From positions 1 to 10,588 of the forward strand of contig CALFYH010000267.1 of NCBI GenBank assembly GCA_937952155.1: 10,588 bases of DNA. The letters run 5' to 3'. Below, piece by piece: positions 1 through 6,454 of this stretch. A model generated the notes under the pieces. That model searched no databases, was not told the origin of the DNA, and saw only the letters and a list, made by a program, of their open reading frames with translations. A program made the position numbers and the translations under genes. This DNA comes from an uncultured Saprospiraceae bacterium. Lineage in GTDB: Bacteria; Bacteroidota; Bacteroidia; Chitinophagales; Saprospiraceae. Numbering within the stretch: position 1 is the first letter of the stretch; every line of letters begins with the position of its first letter.

Positions 1-119
1 TACATATATATTATCTTAATATGAAGACATTATGAACAATACATTTATATAGTTTATATTAAATGAATTTGTAATGTTTTCCCTATGCGAAGCATGTTTT
101 CAGAGTGATTTTGAACCAA
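1..119. other. Non-coding edge region with a 20-bp-spaced direct repeat
   Basis: No open frame of useful length is visible here. It is the region 3' of the permease gene and may hold the start region of a further minus-strand gene outside the window. Two copies of ATGTTTTC lie at 74-81 and 94-101, exactly 20 bp apart. Between them ATGC-GAA-GCAT (85-95) can form a 4-bp hairpin, too weak and without a T-tract to be called a terminator. The rest is A/T-rich. Nothing more can be supported. Confidence 0.4.
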
Positions 120-929
120 TTATATATCTCTTTTCATAAATGAATAGTAGGCCAAACTTATAAAAATACAACCATACAAGATTGCCATACCGATAGCATG
201 AGAATATGGTAACAAAATATTGAAATTCCATTCTTTATTCACAAAATAGTCAGGAACCTTAAATAATGGGAATGGCATCAAATCTTCAATGCTATTGATT
301 GGCCAATAGTTTCTGCTTGAATTTTTGAAATAATACACATGGATCAACATCAATATAGGCTCCAATATCAATACATACATAAAATACGTCAACAGTGACA
401 ACATTCCTTTTCTTATAATGAATGCCAACAAAAACGCAAAACTCATGTATCCTACACAGAGTAAGAAAAAACGAATAACGGCCATATTATTGTCCAAAAT
501 AAGCTCCAAGTCAAATCCATCCGTATGCACAATGCCAATGAGTATCGTAGATATTACATAAAGTACAGTAGCCAGAATAGCCATTAAAATCATAGAAAAG
601 AGTTTTGACAAAAAAAAGTTTTTTCTCGTCATGCCTGTGATAATATTTTGTCTCATTGTTCGATTGCTCACTTCTGATGTGATCATGTGAATTACTAAAA
701 AACCGAGACAAAACGGTATCATCCAGTTGCCAATGTACCCTTGATAATCCCAGACCGTAGGAAACTCGTAAAAGGTTTTGGAACTAGGCATCGGTGGCGG
801 CACGTCTTTGAAGGTATTTTTTCCACCCAAGATGATAAACGGTGCTACCAAAATATATAAAAGGCTCAACGCTCTAAAAACAGTATTGCCACTAAATTTT
901 TTCCATTCCAACACCAAAAGGTCTTTCAT
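120..929 (-). CDS. ABC-2-type transporter permease subunit
   Basis: A 269-residue inner-membrane protein with about six hydrophobic segments, near residues 18-36, 66-83, 109-133, 150-172, 176-198 and 245-264. After the second helix comes a charged cytoplasmic stretch, E86-V-S-N-R-T-M-R followed by I-I-T-G-M-T-R-K and S-K (about 86-109). This is typical of ABC-2 permeases, where 'E..N.T.R......G..R..F...K' precedes the next helix and is thought to contact the ATPase. The first 17 residues (MKDLLVLEWKK...) also fit the short amphipathic N-terminus of this family, and the length is normal. Such a protein would pair with a separate ATP-binding subunit, but none is present in the window; it could lie beyond position 1. 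The substrate cannot be read from the sequence. The ATG at 927-929 is the first in frame and lies about 20 nt downstream of a TAGATTTGC promoter-like element. A terminator at 1068-1101 separates it from the upstream gene, so it probably has its own promoter. Confidence 0.85.
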   Translation of the reverse strand: MKDLLVLEWKKFSGNTVFRALSLLYILVAPFIILGGKNTFKDVPPPMPSSKTFYEFPTVWDYQGYIGNWMIPFCLGFLVIHMITSEVSNRTMRQNIITGMTRKNFFLSKLFSMILMAILATVLYVISTILIGIVHTDGFDLELILDNNMAVIRFFLLCVGYMSFAFLLAFIIRKGMLSLLTYFMYVLILEPILMLIHVYYFKNSSRNYWPINSIEDLMPFPLFKVPDYFVNKEWNFNILLPYSHAIGMAILYGCIFISLAYYSFMKRDI

Positions 930-948
930 ACAAGTACAATTTATCTCG

Positions 949-956
949 CAAATCTA
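949..956 (-). promoter_or_regulatory. Candidate Bacteroidota -7 promoter element (TAGATTTG)
   Basis: Read on the minus strand this is TAGATTTG followed by C, an exact match to the Bacteroidota -7 consensus TAnnTTTG. It ends 19 nt before the ATG of the ABC permease and lies downstream of the previous gene's terminator, where a promoter is expected. No convincing -33 TTTG is seen at the usual distance, and the region is A/T-rich, so a chance match is possible. Confidence 0.33.
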
Positions 957-1057
957 AAATATAAATTTGTCATCGCTGTAGATTTCAGACAAAAGATAAA
1001 AAACTGACTACGAAAGGAGGAAAGAGCATTATATTCTAAGGATCTCAAATCTAAAAT
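949..1057 (-). repeat. Pair of 12-nt direct repeats in the permease upstream region
   Basis: CAAATCTAAAAT occurs at 949-960 and again at 1046-1057, 97 bp apart. On the minus strand both read ATTTTAGATTTG, each containing the promoter-like TAGATTTG. The similarity continues as CGAGAT after one copy and AGAT after the other, a 2-nt insertion. The upstream copy lies just past the terminator hairpin of the 900-residue gene. The pair may be two promoters, one duplicated promoter or a repeated binding site; A/T-rich coincidence is not excluded. Confidence 0.4.
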
Positions 1058-1067
1058 TAGTAAAATA

Positions 1068-1101
1068 TAAAAGCCATCAAACAAACGTTTAATGGCTTTT
1101 A
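1068..1101 (-). terminator. Rho-independent terminator of the 900-residue T9SS gene
   Basis: A perfect 10-bp stem, TAAAAGCCAT (1068-1077) against ATGGCTTTTA (1092-1101), encloses a 14-nt loop. It starts 36 nt past the stop codon at 1138. On the minus strand the 3' arm ends in TTTTA and is followed by a T-rich stretch. The GC part of the stem is short, so strength is moderate. It divides the 900-residue gene from the ABC permease. Confidence 0.7.
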
Positions 1102-1137
1102 AAATTTGTCAAATGATAATTAATGGACGAAGCTCAA

Positions 1138-3840
1138 TCAAATTTTTGAAAACCTTTGAACTTGATTATATCCGGATGTATTAGTTATCTTAATGGAATA
1201 ACTTCCTGCTGGTAGAGCGGAGATATTTAATTTTTGCGCAGTTTCTGAAAGTGTACCAAATCCCACAGCCTTTCCACTCATATCATAAATATTATAATTC
1301 ATTGCTTCTGAACCGTTAATATTTTTTAATGTCACTGTAATAAATTCACCTGCTGGATTCGGATAAAGGATCAAGTCATCCTCAGCATTCTCCACATCAT
1401 CAATTTTAGAAACAACTTTCTCACCATCCAACATTAAATTACCACTTCCTATTACAGTGCCATCTTCACCATAAATCACATAATTTACTTTAACATCTTT
1501 TCGCGTCGAAGTATAAAGAACATTAAATTGCTTTTGGTCAAAAGATGTATAATCAGGTAATGTAAATCTTATTTGTGAATTCGTATTATCTACTTTTTCC
1601 AATGGAAGCAAATCATTTCTACCACCGAAGTAAAAATAGTTGCCCGCAGTTACACCTAATACTTGTGTATTGAATTGAGTATAATCAAAACCTAAACAAA
1701 GATACTTGGGTCTCATTGTGGTACCTAAGTCATCTAACTTGAAAGAAGCACCATAAATATTGCTGAAAGAAGGTGCAACTTGACTGATGCCCACTGTAGC
1801 ATTGCTTGTGAAATTTTGTCCCACTGTAAAACTTTGAACGCAAGTATCTTGACAACCAATCGCACTAATTTTAATCTGCCCAGTTCCAGAACCATCTAAA
1901 TAGAAAGTTAATTTTTTTGATCCTTGAGGTATATTAAAAGTATTAGTTCCGTTGGTTATTGTATCACCATCTATTACATATACCCCATTGACAAAAATAT
2001 TTGAATTATTGGGTTCGAATTTTATCGCTTGTGTACAAGATTGGAAATTTGACACATTCACTTCTATCAATCTAAGGTTTTGATTTGGAAGTACATAGGC
2101 CCCATAATTGACAGATACTGTTTCACATATAGACAAGGTATCAGTAATACCGTTTCCGCCAGGATTACAACACGGTTGAAGCTGAATCCGCATAGTATCT
2201 TTGGCTTGTGTTAATGCAGTAGAAAGCCTGAAATCAATATCTATAGAATCCGCTGCAGCTGTTGATAGATCAAAAGAGAATGGAAGATATGATGCCAATG
2301 GAGGAACTGAACCAATAGCAAGATTTGAAATGCTTCCAACACCCAAAGGAAAACCTTCAAAAGTGCTTTCGTCCAAAAAAGAAGTACTTAGTTGCCCAGA
2401 AACTTTATAAGTATTGGTGCCATTTGAACGTTGAGCAAGACAAACCGCTTCTACATTATGCAACTTCAGTGGCGCTATTCCTGCATTTGGATGATAATTT
2501 GCAAATTCAAGCAAGGTAATATTGTTGGCTTCAACCAATACATTATTAAGCGCACCACCAGAAGGATTTACGATCCAAGGAATATTGACTTCCTGATTTA
2601 CTAAATACAATCCAGGCGTTAAGTTAGGTATCAATGCCTGCCCAATAGCATTTGTAGTTGCATGATAACTTGTACCTGAAGCTTGTTCGACAACAGTAAA
2701 ATTGATATTAGGTAAGCCGTCTTCGTTTTGATCAAAAGTACCATTGTTATTCCTGTCAAAAAACGAGACCAAATTCATAGAACCAAAGGAGTTATTGGCA
2801 CAATTTGGCAAAGCTACCGTAATGATTTCTTCACATCCATTGTTAACTCCAACGGTCTCTACTTCAATATAAAATGAGTTTGTAGTTGTATTATTTGCTG
2901 GTGGAACATAATCAAAACCTATCAGGTCAGTTGTATTTGGAGGGATCGTTCGTGATGTACCGCCTAATGGAAATGAACCACCAATTGTACTCAAGATGGA
3001 ATATTGTATCGCAATGTTACTGTGGTTGATCACTTGCGCATTGTAGTAGTGGGTAGTAATCCCATTACTGTCTATACTACATCCATCATGGTTGATAGCA
3101 CCAAACTCGATGCATACAGTTTGTTCACATGGTTGCAAAGTAAGTGGAATAGGAGCTTCACAACCACTTGTAAAGTTTTGGTTCTCAAATATAAAAGAAA
3201 GATCACCACTTGCTGGTACTCCAGAATTACTTCTAATTTCATAAGTCACTGTTTTCGTTTCATTTGGATTAATATATTCAGGAGCATGGTAACTCACGGA
3301 CAAATCTTGGGTTCCTGTAAGACTAAATTCAAATGGTCCGACATCATTGTTGTAAACTGTCATCTGATAGACATGTATATCTCCATCTATCCCAATACCA
3401 TCATTATCTACGATACAGTTGATCTCTTGGCCATTGACAATTTCAAGGCAAACAGGTACAATTGGCAAAGGTGATACATAATTTACCGGACAAGTATTTG
3501 TCAGCCCTGGTGTAAGTATGGTATAATTTAATAAAACTTCAATCTCCCCAGGTTGTAATAAAACTTGGATCAAGACTGAATTTGTTACATTTGGTTGCAA
3601 AGTGCCAAGGGATGAGTAAACAACGGAACCGTTTGCACAACCAACAGAAAAGTCGATGGCTGTACTACCATCTTGGATAAGTTCTAAATCAATCCAATGT
3701 GATTGTCTACCATCGCTATGAACTCGCGAAAAATCAGGAACAAAACTAGGATTGCTTTCATGATCAATACACACCTGAGCAGACAGATCAACTCCCTTAA
3801 GTAACAAGAATAATAAAATTAAAAGAAACCATTTTTTCAT
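1138..3840 (-). CDS. Secreted multi-module protein with SdrD_B-like domain and T9SS type A sorting domain
   Basis: A 900-residue exported protein. Residues 1-21 form a signal peptide (MKKW, then a Leu-rich core, cleavage expected at A21|Q22). Diverged beta-sandwich modules of about 105 residues follow, each opening with a hydrophobic-Cys motif (C24, C131, C243) and closing with a Cys pair (C117/C131, C227/C238, C336/C347). Regions 455-558 and 571-674 look like two more. Between them, at about 353-421, is an SdrD_B/prealbumin-like module with a calcium-loop pattern D362-x-N364-x-N366-G-x-x-D370-x-x-E373. The region 676-815 is unrecognised and has several aromatic residues. Residues 824-900 are a T9SS type A sorting domain: YPNPA core, IYDMSG turn, and LPAGSYSIKI before a basic tail. 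It is expected to pass Sec and then T9SS, the tail being removed on surface attachment or release. The ATG at 3838-3840 is fixed by the signal peptide. It has its own terminator and is preceded by another gene's terminator, so it is probably monocistronic. No catalytic motif is seen; a structural or adhesive role is inference. Confidence 0.9.
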   Translation of the reverse strand: MKKWFLLILLFLLLKGVDLSAQVCIDHESNPSFVPDFSRVHSDGRQSHWIDLELIQDGSTAIDFSVGCANGSVVYSSLGTLQPNVTNSVLIQVLLQPGEIEVLLNYTILTPGLTNTCPVNYVSPLPIVPVCLEIVNGQEINCIVDNDGIGIDGDIHVYQMTVYNNDVGPFEFSLTGTQDLSVSYHAPEYINPNETKTVTYEIRSNSGVPASGDLSFIFENQNFTSGCEAPIPLTLQPCEQTVCIEFGAINHDGCSIDSNGITTHYYNAQVINHSNIAIQYSILSTIGGSFPLGGTSRTIPPNTTDLIGFDYVPPANNTTTNSFYIEVETVGVNNGCEEIITVALPNCANNSFGSMNLVSFFDRNNNGTFDQNEDGLPNINFTVVEQASGTSYHATTNAIGQALIPNLTPGLYLVNQEVNIPWIVNPSGGALNNVLVEANNITLLEFANYHPNAGIAPLKLHNVEAVCLAQRSNGTNTYKVSGQLSTSFLDESTFEGFPLGVGSISNLAIGSVPPLASYLPFSFDLSTAAADSIDIDFRLSTALTQAKDTMRIQLQPCCNPGGNGITDTLSICETVSVNYGAYVLPNQNLRLIEVNVSNFQSCTQAIKFEPNNSNIFVNGVYVIDGDTITNGTNTFNIPQGSKKLTFYLDGSGTGQIKISAIGCQDTCVQSFTVGQNFTSNATVGISQVAPSFSNIYGASFKLDDLGTTMRPKYLCLGFDYTQFNTQVLGVTAGNYFYFGGRNDLLPLEKVDNTNSQIRFTLPDYTSFDQKQFNVLYTSTRKDVKVNYVIYGEDGTVIGSGNLMLDGEKVVSKIDDVENAEDDLILYPNPAGEFITVTLKNINGSEAMNYNIYDMSGKAVGFGTLSETAQKLNISALPAGSYSIKITNTSGYNQVQRFSKI
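2578..2784 (-). other. SdrD_B-like module with EF-hand-type calcium loop (residues ~353-421)
   Basis: This segment encodes a beta-sandwich module like those in Gram-positive Sdr adhesins and many Bacteroidota surface proteins. The visible evidence is 'FFDRNNNGTFDQNEDG', with D362, N364, N366, G367, D370 and E373 at EF-hand loop positions 1, 3, 5, 6, 9 and 12. The expected 'GLPNINFTV' strand follows, and a closing 'TPGLYLV' element comes later. Calcium binding is inferred from this spacing. Confidence 0.65.
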
Positions 3841-3956
3841 TTTTATAAAATTTTAATGTTTAAATATATTTGTTTATATCCATTAATTCAAAATCCCCAA
3901 AAAGTAACCCAAATTATAGTTATTTTTAATTATTTTTTACGTAATTTTTTATAAAA

Positions 3957-3989
3957 AAAGGCCACTTGACGTAAAATCAAGTGGCCTTT
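3957..3989 (-). terminator. Strong rho-independent terminator of the RCC1-repeat gene
   Basis: A perfect 13-bp stem, AAAGGCCACTTGA (3957-3969) against TCAAGTGGCCTTT (3977-3989), encloses a 7-nt loop (CGTAAAA). On the minus strand it is followed by an uninterrupted T run, the complement of the A tract at 3953-3959. It starts 39 nt past the stop of the RCC1-repeat gene. It is the clearest transcription stop in the window and should insulate the 900-residue gene from readthrough. Confidence 0.9.
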
Positions 3990-4028
3990 AAATTGTTGAA
4001 ATTTTTTTCTTTAGAAAAAAAATTAGTA

Positions 4029-6347
4029 TTATTCTAGGAAGACAATTGGTTTTGTCACAATGCCTTCATTGGTAGTAAGTTTTAGGTAGTAAATTCCTGC
4101 AGGTTTTGTTTGTTTTTCTATAATCAATGTAGTAGATGATGGGATATATTGATTGACTTGCTCGCCTATAGTGTTATATAGCGTTGCATTGGATACTTGT
4201 AGGTCATCTGGTAGTGTAATTGTAACAGATTCCGATGCAGGATTTGGGTAAATATGTATATTTTTGGAAATTATTTCGTTTACACTTGATAACATTTTTG
4301 TGGTAAAACAGATCGTAGAACAATTTACACTCGCACCCACCTCATTGTAAGGTATGACTTCTACACAAATTAGGGTATTATTGGGTAGATTACTGACTGA
4401 ATATACATTGACATTTCCCACGTCCAATTTATCTATAATAGTGGCAGTTGGAGTTTTTACAGTTATACGATATCCTTGTACGTTGGTAGTTGGCTGCCAA
4501 GTAATTGCAATATCTGTAGGCGTATTGGTTTCTCCTTGAGTTGGCGATGTAATGGTTGTACAATTTGGGACTACATTTTTAGTTGTAAAACAGATCGTAG
4601 AACAATTTATACTTTCACCTACCTCATTATAAGGTATGACTTCTACACAAATTAGCGTATTATTGGGTAGATTACTGACTGAATATACATTGACATTTCC
4701 CACGTCCATTTTATCTATAATAGTAGTAGTTGGAGTTTTTACAGTTATACGATAACCTTGCACGTTGGTAGTTGGCTGCCAAGTGATGGAAATATTAGTT
4801 GCTGCATTGGTTTGCCCGTGAGTCGGTGATGTAATGGTTGTACAATTGGGCACTACATTTTTTGTTTTAAAACAAATCACATCGCAAGTGTTGTTTTCAT
4901 AACCAGAAACGATATAAGGATTTACTGATACACAGATATCCGTGTTTGGTGGTAAGTTATTCAACAAATATTGGCTGACATTTCCTACATCTTCTGTTAA
5001 AATAATGCTACCATTACTATCCTTCACTGTCAATTTATAGCCAGTAGCAGCGGGTACTGGATTCCAAATAACTGTAGCTGAGTTTTCAATATTTTGTTGC
5101 CCATTCAATGGACTTAATATGTTGGTACATGATGGTATCTCAATAGTCTTACAAATACTTGTAGGTACATTAACATTGGTTGTCGTATTATTTCCTAACG
5201 ATCCACCTTGATTAAAGCCCCAACTAAATAGTTCATTGTCCTGTTTCAAAGCTAGATAATGGTCACCTGTGGTTCCCGCAAACCCCAAACCACCACCTCC
5301 AGTCACACTGATATAATTTGAATCAGTTCCAATTTGTATTGGAATAAGAGAACTTGTATTAGAGCCATTACCTAACTGTCCTTGAGCTCCAAATCCCCAT
5401 GTCCATAGTGTTCCGTTTGTTTTTATTGCTGCTGAAGAATAGCCGCTATAACCAATCGATTTCCAATCTGTATCCGTTCCTATTTGGATGGGAACTAGTC
5501 TATTTATCATGGTGCCATCTCCAAGTTGACCAATTCCATTACTACCCCAAGCCCAGAGTGTTCCATTCGATTTTATTGCCAAATTAAAGCCAGCACAGGC
5601 TAAAATTTCTATCCAATCATTATCAGTACCTACCTGAACGAATGCGTCTGAAAATATACCGTTTTCGCTGGTTCCATTCCCAAGTTGCCCTACATTATTG
5701 GCCCCGCATGCCCAAAGAGTGCCATTTGATTTAAGCGCCAAAGTATGATTTACTCCACAAGAGATTTCTGACCAGTCATTATCAATACCAACTTGTGTAG
5801 GAGTACTAATTTGACTCCCTACACTTTCTACATCTATTCCTAATGAGCCATCAATATTTTGTCCCCAACCCCATAATGTATTGTCATCTCGTATTGCCAA
5901 AATATTGAAATGACCAGTAGAAAAATCTTTCCATTTGAAATTCTTCGCTATTTCTACTGGAGTAAGTGATGGCTGATTATTTATAGCATAAACATTACCA
6001 CCCCAAAACATTAGGTTTCCATTATTTTTTAACCCTATTGAAAAATAAGATGATTGTCCAGTTTCAACTTTTTTCCAATCAGTATCCTGGTTAACTAATT
6101 TTGGGATGAGTTCAGATATTTGTGTACCCAAACCTAATTGCCCTTGGGCATTGCTACCCCATGCATACAATTTTCCTTCAAGAGTAATGCCGAGTGAATG
6201 GGCAGACTTAGATGAAACCTGTTTAAAATAGCATTGTTGTGCATTAGTATAATTATTGAAAATAGTGAAGAGTGCGCAAATAAAAATTACTCTTTTCATA
6301 TTAAAGTTTTTTATTTTATTCAAAAGTGTAAAAATCTTGGTGTTCAT
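4029..6347 (-). CDS. Secreted RCC1-propeller / Fn3-repeat protein with T9SS type A sorting domain
   Basis: A 772-residue exported protein, numbered from the upstream ATG at 6347. Residues 42-400 hold seven RCC1-type blades, each with the 'NGTLWAWGxNxxGQLGxGT' core; the motif's second Trp (or its equivalent) falls at W63, W115, W161, C214 (Cys replaces Trp), W267, W317 and W376. 'DxDW' linkers join several blades. Seven is the full count for a closed RCC1 propeller. Three Fn3-like modules follow at about 406-496, 500-590 and 594-684; the last two are near-identical. Residues 697-772 are a T9SS type A sorting domain (IYPNPASES core, KPAGIYYLKL near the end). The ATG at 6299 (M17) may be the true start: it directly begins a compact signal peptide cleaved at A36|Q37, whereas the first Met adds 16 residues. 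Bacterial RCC1 domains usually bind protein or carbohydrate partners; the partner is unknown. No enzyme motif is visible. It lies 107 nt after the upstream type B gene and ends at a strong terminator. Confidence 0.9.
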   Translation of the reverse strand: MNTKIFTLLNKIKNFNMKRVIFICALFTIFNNYTNAQQCYFKQVSSKSAHSLGITLEGKLYAWGSNAQGQLGLGTQISELIPKLVNQDTDWKKVETGQSSYFSIGLKNNGNLMFWGGNVYAINNQPSLTPVEIAKNFKWKDFSTGHFNILAIRDDNTLWGWGQNIDGSLGIDVESVGSQISTPTQVGIDNDWSEISCGVNHTLALKSNGTLWACGANNVGQLGNGTSENGIFSDAFVQVGTDNDWIEILACAGFNLAIKSNGTLWAWGSNGIGQLGDGTMINRLVPIQIGTDTDWKSIGYSGYSSAAIKTNGTLWTWGFGAQGQLGNGSNTSSLIPIQIGTDSNYISVTGGGGLGFAGTTGDHYLALKQDNELFSWGFNQGGSLGNNTTTNVNVPTSICKTIEIPSCTNILSPLNGQQNIENSATVIWNPVPAATGYKLTVKDSNGSIILTEDVGNVSQYLLNNLPPNTDICVSVNPYIVSGYENNTCDVICFKTKNVVPNCTTITSPTHGQTNAATNISITWQPTTNVQGYRITVKTPTTTIIDKMDVGNVNVYSVSNLPNNTLICVEVIPYNEVGESINCSTICFTTKNVVPNCTTITSPTQGETNTPTDIAITWQPTTNVQGYRITVKTPTATIIDKLDVGNVNVYSVSNLPNNTLICVEVIPYNEVGASVNCSTICFTTKMLSSVNEIISKNIHIYPNPASESVTITLPDDLQVSNATLYNTIGEQVNQYIPSSTTLIIEKQTKPAGIYYLKLTTNEGIVTKPIVFLE
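4303..4862 (-). repeat. 282-bp tandem duplication encoding two Fn3-like modules
   Basis: Two in-frame copies (4303-4580 and 4585-4862) repeat with a period of 282 bp, or 94 codons. Aligned by eye they differ at about 27 of 278 positions, roughly 90% identity, and share a run of about 50 identical bases around 4374-4425. At protein level both read P-N-C-T-T-I-T-S-P at the start and I-C-F-T-T-K at the end. A third, much more diverged copy (residues ~406-496) lies upstream in the gene. The pattern fits a recent tandem module duplication or ongoing gene conversion. Confidence 0.92.
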
Positions 6348-6454
6348 AAAGTTTTATTTGTTTTTTGTTATTGAATTAAAAATATTTTATGTTAATATTT
6401 AATTGATTCACAAAATGAATTTAGTAACCCAATTGCCTAAAAAATATTTTAGGA
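6300..6454 (-). other. A/T-rich intergenic leader between the type B and RCC1 genes
   Basis: This span includes 6300-6347, which is coding only if the upstream ATG of the RCC1 gene is used. It starts with a hairpin just past the type B gene's stop: CCTAAAA (6436-6442) against TTTTAGG (6447-6453), 7 bp, 4-nt loop, mostly A:T and without a T-tract. An all-A:T inverted repeat lies at 6380-6400. No exact TAnnTTTG element was found on the minus strand. Readthrough from the type B gene into the RCC1 gene is therefore possible but unproven. Confidence 0.35.

Noticed and set aside
962..969. TAAATTTG, a TAnnTTTG match on the plus strand
   Set aside because: There is no plus-strand gene downstream and no -33 element. 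Such matches are expected by chance in A/T-rich DNA, which also lowers trust in the minus-strand candidate nearby.
1013..1020. Perfect Shine-Dalgarno-like AAAGGAGG on the plus strand
   Set aside because: No ATG follows at a useful distance. The next ATG, at 1092, is inside the terminator and opens only about 30 codons antisense to a gene end. Bacteroidota rarely use such sites.
3004..3474. Plus-strand open frame of 156 codons
   Set aside because: It lies antisense within the well-supported 900-residue T9SS gene. Its product has low-complexity, Ile/Val/Thr-rich composition with no domain, signal peptide or plausible start signal.
4303..4862. Tandem repeats as a CRISPR array or mobile element
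   Set aside because: There are only two copies of 278 bp, they are fully in frame within a coding module, and there are no short spacers, inverted ends or transposase.
6240..6299. Possible lipoprotein signal at Cys24 of the RCC1 protein
   Set aside because: The residues before the Cys are I-F-I, with no Gly, Ala or Ser at the position before it, and an ordinary A-Q cleavage site lies further on. A T9SS type A cargo is not expected to be lipidated at its N-terminus.
6380..6400. Inverted repeat AAATATT / AATATTT
   Set aside because: The stem is entirely A:T and only 7 bp, with no T-tract, in very A/T-rich DNA; it would be too unstable to call a terminator or operator.
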